DNA from: DATIHQ01 sp035480535
GTDB taxonomy: Bacteria; Chlamydiota; Chlamydiia; Chlamydiales; SM23-39
Length of the DNA stretch: 5,800 nucleotides
Assembly: GCA_035480535.1 (NCBI GenBank)
Contig: DATIHQ010000007.1
Span: 1 to 5,800 of the forward strand
Reading direction: 5' to 3'
Positions 5,782 through 5,800 of the stretch are shown here, in pieces. Position 1 is the stretch's first letter. Each line of letters opens with the position of its first letter. The translations under genes were made by a program, and so were the position numbers. The notes beneath the pieces are model-generated. The model was given only the letters and a program-made list of their open reading frames with translations, ran no database searches and was not told the origin of the DNA.

Positions 5782-5800
5782 ATGAATTTGCACGAGTACC
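5782..5800 (+). CDS. sucC: Start of succinyl-CoA synthetase beta subunit (first six codons, cut by right edge)
   Basis: Only MNLHEY is visible. This is the near-invariant beginning of SucC (MNLHEYQAK... in E. coli), the ATP-grasp subunit that with SucD interconverts succinyl-CoA and succinate in the TCA cycle. Six residues alone would be thin evidence. The promoter, the ribosome binding site and the divergent ftsY neighbour (an arrangement I recall from Chlamydia) all agree with it. sucD would be expected downstream, outside the window. Confidence 0.75.

Overview
The window most likely comes from a member of the Chlamydiae, probably one of the environmental, amoeba-associated families. The main reason is the right edge. 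An ftsY gene is divergent from a reading frame starting MNLHEY, the highly conserved N-terminus of succinyl-CoA synthetase beta (SucC). I recall an ftsY/sucCD neighbourhood from Chlamydia genomes. The assignment is an inference, and I cannot name a genus from this sequence.

Layout. Nearly everything is on the minus strand, read right to left. From the right these are ftsY (signal recognition particle receptor), an unrecognised helical protein of about 246 aa, a 342-aa protein with a repeat-riddled middle and a conserved-looking C-terminal domain, and priA (replication-restart helicase). ftsY and the 246-aa gene are 56 nt apart. The 246-aa and 342-aa genes overlap by 34 nt, and the 342-aa gene overlaps priA by about 22 nt, so the four are probably one transcript. 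I see no convincing terminator between them. Only the first six codons of sucC lie in the window, on the plus strand.

The left 788 nt are not intergenic. They hold the 5' part of a further minus-strand gene that runs off the left edge. It has its own promoter and a good ribosome binding site just downstream of priA. Its protein is Ser/Ala/Pro-rich and disordered at the N-terminus, the style of a secreted chlamydial effector, and the last visible residues resemble a protein-kinase glycine-rich loop.

The most unusual feature is inside the 342-aa gene. Several copies of a GC-rich palindromic repeat of about 28 nt, together with an AT-rich TCTGA-containing segment, are arranged as a large imperfect inverted repeat (about 3629-3960). 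The copies stay open in different frames and on both strands. This looks like a palindromic repeat family that has invaded and expanded in a coding sequence. The C-terminal domain of that protein resembles the end of the uracil-DNA-glycosylase/HolD (Pol III psi) fold. With the overlap with priA, this hints at a replisome or DNA-repair role.
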